From Amyloporia xantha (lineage: Eukaryota > Basidiomycota > Agaricomycetes > Polyporales > Adustoporiaceae), in contig JAYKKR010000017.1 in assembly GCA_036971615.1 (NCBI GenBank), forward strand, positions 186,001-250,000: a DNA stretch of 64,000 bases, written 5' to 3'. Positions 57,673 to 64,000 of this stretch are shown one piece after another. The notes under the pieces are model-generated. The model did no database searches. It had not been told where the DNA came from and saw only the letters and a list, made by a program, of their open reading frames with translations. Each line of letters starts with the position of its first letter. Position 1 is the first letter of the stretch. The position numbers and the translations under genes were made by a program.

Positions 57673-58728
57673 AGCAGATGCCGCCTCGTTGTATATTAGA
57701 CGCGCTCCTCCGATGCGAATGATTGACCGGTAAGATTGGCATGGTCGTTCGGAGATCTCTATGTTCCGCGCCAGGATGATAGTAATCATGATGTAGGGTT
57801 CGGCTGGTTGGATAGTCGTCTAAGTTACTTTGGATACCTTTGGTTTCTCTCGTCTGACCACTGAGTGGTTCTTGGGGTTCTTTCCGACTCTGATGCTCCT
57901 TTGCTCTTGGATTGGATCAATACCCGGAGATTCCCGAATGCAGAGCTGCAGCATACCGGTAGCCTGACTGTCAGTGTATCAGTAGGTATCCAGTCTTTCA
58001 ATCCGATTGAAGGGATTTGAGTGTCTCTGATACTCCATTTCGACAAGTCTCAATGCAACATCTGCGAAAGTCTCCCACGAACCCGTCACTTTCCCCGAGT
58101 GGACCGGATGAGTCTTCTGTGACTGAGGTCATCGTGATGAGCCATCCGCGAGCAAGTATCAGTAACCCTCGTGGATGTGAACGGCCAATGCCTTAAGCCC
58201 TCCGCTGGCAACGAATCTTCAGCATCCGACCAACATGTGGTGGGTGCTGTTCCCATGTCATCTGTCATCGTTTTGTGGTCAATGATGACCAATAGCGCTC
58301 ACGCTGAAGCATGCGAGGCGATACTTACGATATGGCCAGGAACGTAAAGTGCCTGCATTCTCCCGCACCGATGAGCCACTTGAAGACTATATTGCAGGTA
58401 ATGGTATGAAGGTCTCTGCAATACGCACAATGTACATTCAACGTCTTTGAAATCCTGTCTTCCGTCCTTTTTTGTGGCAGCATCCGCGTAGCCGACTTTG
58501 TCCAAGGTTTGAGAGGTAGAACACAGCCTATGCGCTGACCTTGAAATGTGATCTGTTCTATCTTGCCGGCTCGATCGGAAATGAAGGAATACCGTTAAAT
58601 TCCACTTGTCATTGACGCTGGTGCCAAGGCTGTTCAGGCAGGCCTTCAATGCAAGCATATCACGGAGCTTCTTGCACTTCTTCCCCATGTGGTGGTCTTG
58701 TTCTCTTTGCCGCTCTCTGGTGGACGAT
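57673..58728. other. Intergenic region between T5 and T6
   Basis: T5 end to T6 start is 1.19 kb, close to the 1.26 kb T4-T3 spacing of the left arm. A minus-strand frame at 58299-58688 has no recognised family. Nothing else is seen. Confidence 0.4.
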
Positions 58729-58735
58729 TATAAAA
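58729..58735 (+). promoter_or_regulatory. TATA box of T6
   Basis: TATAAAA, 132 bp before the ATG at 58867. It overlaps an upstream in-frame ATG (58735), which argues that translation starts at 58867. Confidence 0.6.
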
Positions 58736-58866
58736 TGAGTCCTCCACTTCTCGCTTCTCTAGGATTCATCAGGTATCAAGTGCCAATCACCCTTCTCTCG
58801 TATGTAGCCAAGCTCGCTGATTTATCTCTTCATTTTACTGAATACAATCTCCTCGTGGAACAGTCG

Positions 58867-60054
58867 ATGCCAAACCCATACGCGCCCCACGAGACGCACT
58901 CACAAATCGTCGCCGAGACCATGTGGTTACAGGGAGCATTGCTAGGCAACATTATCTACGGCGTTGAATTGACACTGTACGCCATCTGCTCCAAGCTCCT
59001 CGTGCAACAGACGAACCGCTCGAACTACAGAAGACAAGTTGCCGTTTTGACCTTCATAACGATCCTTTTCATATTGGGGACTCTCAACATGTGTAGCACC
59101 GCTGCTATGACCCAGCTTTCTTTCATTCAGAATAGAGACTATCCTGGCGGTCCCGCACAATACGAGACAGATATGTTCTGGATACCTGCTGATGAAGTCG
59201 GTGTTGTCGCATGGGTCCTCGGTAATTGGCTTGCGGACGCACTGCTGGTAGAACTGGTATTTGACATAATCAAATTCATGGCTGATACGCATTATGTGCA
59301 GGTTTGGAGATGTACTGTAATATTTACCGGTGTCTCCCCAATTGTCTTCCGAATCGTCATGATCGTCCCGTGTCTGCTCATGTTTGCATCGGTTGGTCAG
59401 TGTTTCTCTTATGTCTCATTTTAAATCTTATCCATGAAAATGATGCAGGCCTGGGACTTCTGTTTATGGCGGAGACATCCAGATCATCTCCGTTCACATC
59501 TGTTGATATCAGTCTGCCGTACTTCACCACGACACTTGCCCTGAACATCATTGTGACAATCATGATCGTCTCTCGCCTTCTGTATTGCTACAGACACTTC
59601 GGCCGAGTTCTTGGAGCAGAGCGCGTATCGTCCTACGTGTCTCTAGCCGCAATACTGGCCGAATCCGCGGCGTTGTTTTCGGTCTTCTCATTCATGTTTC
59701 TCATTACGCTGGCACTAGATCTGTCACTTTCGTCCGTTTTTTCTCAGACCGTAGGTCAAGTCCAGGTGCGATATTTTGAACTTGGGTAACGACCGTCCGT
59801 CATACCATTAATCTTTCGGCTAGATAGTGTCCTCGTTCCTGATTATCTTCTACGTGGTAACAGGAAGAGGATGGAAGCCTGATAATGCCACACGGAACAT
59901 GCGTCTTTCAGCTACGGACGGGATCCAGTTCGGAGATATCCCTAGTTTGACACGCGTGGTAACGGAGACAAAGACTCCGCCTGGGCCATCTCCAGTCGCT
60001 ATCTCGACGATGAACGAGGTACGTAGGGACGAATACGGAGATTCAACTGTGTGA
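58867..60054 (+). CDS. Seven-membrane-segment family protein, copy T6
   Basis: The start at 58867 (MPNPYAPHETHSQ) is chosen by family alignment and the TATA box at 58729. Segments: LLGNIIYGVELTLYAICSK, TILFILGTLNMCSTAAMTQ, VVAWVLGNWLADALLV, a fourth in VFRIVMIVPCLLMFASVG, LALNIIVTIMIVSRLLYC, SVFSFMFLITLALDLSLSS and VSSFLIIFYVVTGRGW. The loop PGGPAQYETDMFWIPADE is conserved. Introns follow DALLV (gtagaactg...tatgtgcag) and others; the tail ends YGDSTV, stop at 60052-60054. Intact as read. STAAMTQLSFI and VVAWVLGNW tie it to T3. Function unknown. Confidence 0.82.
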
Positions 60055-60664
60055 TGGAGAAGAGATAGCATGGCGCCATATTTCAAACCTGCGAATAGAA
60101 TTCTGAGTTTATCGTGCATGTAGTAGTACATTCCCGCCTTGTCGTGTATTAATCCGGATTATAGATGTATTCTTAGAGAAGCTAACAGTATATCAACGTC
60201 ATTCTCAGAGTATCATACTATTCAATCGAATTGGCGGAGTGATAGGATGTTGTCTGAGGTGCTGTAGTTGTGACTCAGGATTGTATGCATACCAGACATT
60301 GATAACTAAGATGCCAGAGCGGAAGTATAAGCCGTGTCGCCGTGTCGTAGCACCAGTAGTGTCATAATGACTCTTGTCCTCTCATGCAAAAGGTCCCTAT
60401 TGAGGTCCGCCCATCTAATGTTCTTATCATAACCATACTACAACATCTCGTAGCTAGACCCGTGCTACAGGAGACCATATGATGCTGCATATCTGAAACG
60501 CGCTGCACGTGATCGCGTCACAAGCGTTATACAACATACGTTCAACAGTACAGAATAATCCTCCGAGTTGAAGGAACACTCCTGGCCCAAACCATTGACA
60601 AGATTACGCAAAAAGCCCCACATGTATAACGCATGATAATATATCAAGAATTAGGCGTGCCACA
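60055..60664. other. Intergenic region between convergent T6 and helicase genes
   Basis: 610 bp with the two 3' ends. No mirrored copy of the secreted-protein exon is recognised here. Confidence 0.4.
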
Positions 60665-63600
60665 TCATTCCACCTCACGCCAGGGTCTGTCCACGTTCGT
60701 GTCGTCTTCATCATCATCTGCGGTAATGACGCCGTCCAAGGTAAGTCGCTCCATTCTTCTCGCGAAGTGATTCATATCAGAAAGCGCGGAGTCCCTTGTT
60801 TCCTGATCATATCCACCAGCAACGTCCACTGGTGCCTGCGTTTCCCAACTTGGCTCATTGCCTGTCCATCCCCCATTTTGATGGACGTAATTGAGGAATG
60901 ATCGCCAGAGCGGATCTAACGCGAGCACTTCGGGATCACCTACTATGATCAATAGAGCCTGTGCACGCGTAACGGCAACTAAAAGAGTGGTAAGTTTTGC
61001 GACCACTCCTGAGTTCTGCAAACATACCATTGAAACGACGCGGATTGGCAACGAAGCCCATAGTATGCTTGAGGTCGTATTCAACGAATTCACGACTTGA
61101 GCGAACAGTGGAGATAATGATGACACGACGTTCCTAGTAACATCAGATTAACGAGCAATAGACAATCAGCAAGATTAATTTTTACCTGGCCTTGGAACTC
61201 TTCGACGCTGCCAACTTTGACATCATCAGCTACGCCCCTCAAAGCCGCTCTTATCTTTTGGCACTGAGCATGGTAAGGTGCGATAATCCCGATTTCAGTG
61301 TCAGCTAAGAATCACCCTCGTTAGCCCGGAGGAGGGACAGGATTAGCCTGGATACTGACTGATGCGGACGTCTCTCGCGGAGCGGAGGGTTTGCACGTAT
61401 GCCTTGACTTGTATCGCCTCATCGATGTTGAAGAAAGAAGGAGACGAGGCCTCACGATCGTCCTTCCCACATATGGCGTGCACGATGATGGGGAACTTCT
61501 TCGCGATGAGGATCGACGAACGGAGGAACGCATTTGTTACTTTGACGTCACCGCACGGCTCCAGGTCTCCGCTGTAGAAGCGATCATTCGGGAATTGCAA
61601 GATTGCCTTGTGAGACCGGAAATTCTTCACAAGCTTTACGACGCTGCAGGTGTGCTCAGGTTGAATCACGAAGATATCAATGAAACTGAGAACTTACGAT
61701 GTACCATGAGCAGTTTTTTCATCATACATCGCGCGTTCCATTAATCGTTCAATGTAGCTCTTCTCCAGCCCGAGTTCTCTTGCAACCGGAGAGCGGAATA
61801 ATAGGCCCAAGCTGTTTGGGGTCACCAGACAGAACGATATTAGTGCCATTGTCGGCCATCGTACGCAACGCGATCATGACTTCGGGTTCGGTTGCCTGCC
61901 CAGCTTCGTCCACGAATATGTGGGTGAAATGGCCCCGAGGCAATCCGACGCCATGGGCAACAGATGCTGAGACACACGTCGATACGACTACTCTGAACTG
62001 CTTCAATCGGGAGAGAGGGGGAACCGAGAAAAGGTCGGCACCAGAGTACTCAGTGCGAGTGGTGTAGGTGTACTGTCGTAGCTCGTCCGGCACTTGATTC
62101 TTGTAGCGTGACGGCGCGTAGAACCTGAACATCTCATCTGCGCTGAGCATCATCAATCGTGAAGCGATGAGGTCTGCTGCACTGTTGCTGGGAGCACATG
62201 CCAAGATACGTGCGCGCGGGTTGACACGTAGCACTTGGCGGATAGATTCCACCATCGTGATGGTCTTCCCCGTACCGGGCCTGTGAAAGAGTTATGAGAC
62301 ACAGCGTGATGCAAGACTGAATGCACGTACGGGCCGAAGATAACGAACGGCGGCGAGCCGGCGGGCAGCACAGTGATCGCAGCAACGGCTTGCAACTGAC
62401 TCGGATTCCCCGCTATCAAGCGGTTGTATATGTGCGCCCGTATAACTGTTGATGGCGGCAATGTCGAGATACGATGCTGCTCCGATGGAAATAGTACTCG
62501 ATCGGGATCAAACGCAGTGTCAAGTGCTTGATGCTGTCGGCGTAACGGGATCCTATTCAACTTGAAGCGGACGTTGTAATTCTTGCTAGCGTCATAGACT
62601 CTGAACGACCCATGGAAGCATAGCCCGACTTCTGCCTGGCGAACAACATGCACATGGCCCTCAAACCACTTTCCTTTATCAGAACCGTGCGGCTGAACTA
62701 GAATCCTGTCACCTGAGCAATGATAGATGTCAGGCCCAGTGGAAGAAAGTATATAGTAGTCTGATACTCACCGACGAGAATGCTCGGGCGCTTTTCCGCC
62801 AAACCTGGCACAGTCAGACTGTCGTCCCTCTCAGTAAACACTTTGATTAGCTATGGAATGCGATCTCACTAATAGTATTTCTCGTGTTTCGTCAGGCGTG
62901 CATCAGACATGTCGTAGACTTGCAGATCCTGCCTGTGGAGAAACAAACATTGCGTTATGACGCCAATACATCAGAAGGTTCTTGAAGCTCACTCCATACG
63001 GTGCTCTTCTATCCACAGTAACGTCTTCATGTACCGTCCGTGAGTTGCATTATCCAAGACGTGTGGTAAGACTGAGCTGCGGAAGAAATTGATAATGTGT
63101 GTCGGAGTCCCCTGAGAGAGTGCAGTAGCAATCCTTGTCGGTATGTCTGCCCCTGGAAGCTGCACGACATAGGGAACTGCACGCAAGGCAGGTGGAGGCA
63201 CTCCGGGAACAACATCTGTTTCTGGGTCTCTGGAGTTCCTCTTGCGTGGGATGTAAGGAGTCTTGGGTTTGAGAAGTTCGTAATCTACCCGGCTACCGAC
63301 AATGCCTTTGACAGGCCGCACAATGACAAATGCCTTGCGGAGCGCGGTGTCTTCAAAAATGATCTCAATACGGTCATTGTAGCGGCCGCGATAACTGGGT
63401 CTAAACATCACAGGGAGGTTCATCGTTCGGCCACACACTACGCTCCGTTCCGCAGGAAGGGTAACAACAAATCTGGAATAAGAATGATTCAGCCCTGTGA
63501 CAGTAGAGACGGCATGAATCTCTAACGGAGGTATTCCTCTGCGGGGCCTCGAAGCAAGCCTTGCGTCGACAAGTTTGATCCTGGACAGCGGCACCGTGTT

Positions 63601-64000
63601 TGCTATCTTCAAAACCATCGTGATACCTTGCTGGGCTTCCAACACTTCTACGATATCGAAATCGACACCATTCTCGTCGTGAGAAATGGATATTCCGTGC
63701 TTATTCTTCTCCGCCTCCTCGACCGCAGCTTCGAAGTTGGCGAAAACCATCTTCTTCACATGTCCGCCGGAGCTCAGGTGACGCTCCCATTCTCTCTGCA
63801 ATACGTTCCTACCGCAGACGTTGCAGAACGCTTGCCCCGGAAGAGTCGCCTCCTCTTCGGGTTCGACATCAGGACTGACGCGTTTCGCGGCCGCAAGTCG
63901 TGTGTGGCGTTTTCCTTGAATATGGACGGTCCAGTTCGCTCCCAAGGTAGTGTTGATGTTGCATATATGGACGGTCCAGTTCGTTCCCAAGGTAGTGTTG
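60665..64000 (-). CDS. SDE3/MOV10-type superfamily 1 RNA helicase (partial, 5' end outside window)
   Basis: ATP-dependent RNA helicase of the Upf1-like SDE3/Armitage/MOV10 group, which assists RNA silencing and mRNA control in the cytoplasm. The N-terminal part (63990-62989) has a C2H2-like finger CNVCGRNVLQREWERHLSSG and a second partial finger NWTVHIQGKRH, then a beta-rich region (ERSVVCGRTMNLPVMFRPSY) and YMKTLLWIEEHRME. Walker A (GPPGTGKT) is split by an intron at ~62331-62281; after it come MVESIRQVLRVNPRARILAC and APSNSAADL (motif Ia). Motif II is FVDEAGQATEPE and motif III SGDPKQLGPIIPLSG. Motif VI lies in the last exon (ALTRAQ-like AVTRAQALLIIVGDPEVL). The C-terminus ends NVDRPWREVE at 60665. 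A 45-bp tandem repeat sits at the right edge. No internal stop is needed. The start lies beyond 64000. Confidence 0.85.
63921..64000 (-). repeat. 45-bp tandem repeat in the helicase N-terminus
   Basis: The sequence tatggacggtccagttcg is repeated 45 bp later (63921 and 63966), with one C/T difference within about 35 matching bases. The period is 15 codons, duplicating GxNWTVHI within the second finger region. The array is cut by the window end. Confidence 0.8.

Overview
The window is nuclear DNA of a basidiomycete fungus, most likely an agaricomycete. The evidence is genes split by many introns of about 45-60 bp with GT...AG ends, a NACHT-WD40 (NWD-type) NLR with the agaricomycete C-terminal tail, a G-alpha of the expanded basidiomycete type, a CxC2-type KDZ transposase, and a multi-copy seven-membrane-segment family typical of mushrooms. 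No bacterial features, CRISPR arrays, rRNA or convincing tRNA genes were seen. Exon borders were read by eye from splice signals and frame continuity.

Layout. 1.3-6.4 kb (+): an NLR with 13 nearly identical 129-bp WD40 repeats and a one-base frameshift in repeat 4. 7.2-10.2 kb (-): a divergent G-alpha with a 21-nt exon inside the P-loop and Ser in place of the catalytic Gln. 10.2-14.7 kb: no recognisable gene. 14.7-16.9 kb (-): aspartate kinase (HOM3). 18.3-18.6 kb (+): a probable small secreted protein. 19-29 kb (-): four paralogues of a seven-membrane-segment family (T1-T4). 30.5-31.7 kb: a 1.2-kb non-autonomous LTR element with identical 163-bp LTRs and a 5-bp target duplication. 32.3-46.8 kb (+): a GIT1-like MFS permease (A), split inside one intron by a ~12-kb KDZ DNA transposon that carries a CxC2 transposase and three unknown cargo genes. 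48.7-51.2 kb (+): permease B. 51.7-54.3 kb (-): permease C. 56.5-60.1 kb (+): two more seven-segment genes, T5 (frameshifted) and T6. 60.7 kb to the right edge (-): an SDE3/MOV10-type RNA helicase, cut by the window.

Large-scale structure. Gene order and strand around permease B are mirrored: T3(-) T4(-) A(+) | B(+) | C(-) T5(+) T6(+). T4/T5, T3/T6 and A/C are the closest pairs. The spacers also match in length once the LTR element is removed: T4-A about 2.18 kb against C-T5 about 2.15 kb, and T3-T4 1.26 kb against T5-T6 1.19 kb. This fits an old inverted duplication of a membrane-protein cluster, later hit by the LTR element and the KDZ transposon, both only in the left arm.

How the genes might work together. 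The A/B/C permeases would import glycerophosphodiesters or phosphate. HOM3 starts the Thr/Met/Ile branch. The helicase probably belongs to RNA silencing. The NLR is a candidate non-self recognition or cell-death receptor. A link between the seven-segment proteins and the nearby unusual G-alpha is speculation, resting only on topology and proximity.
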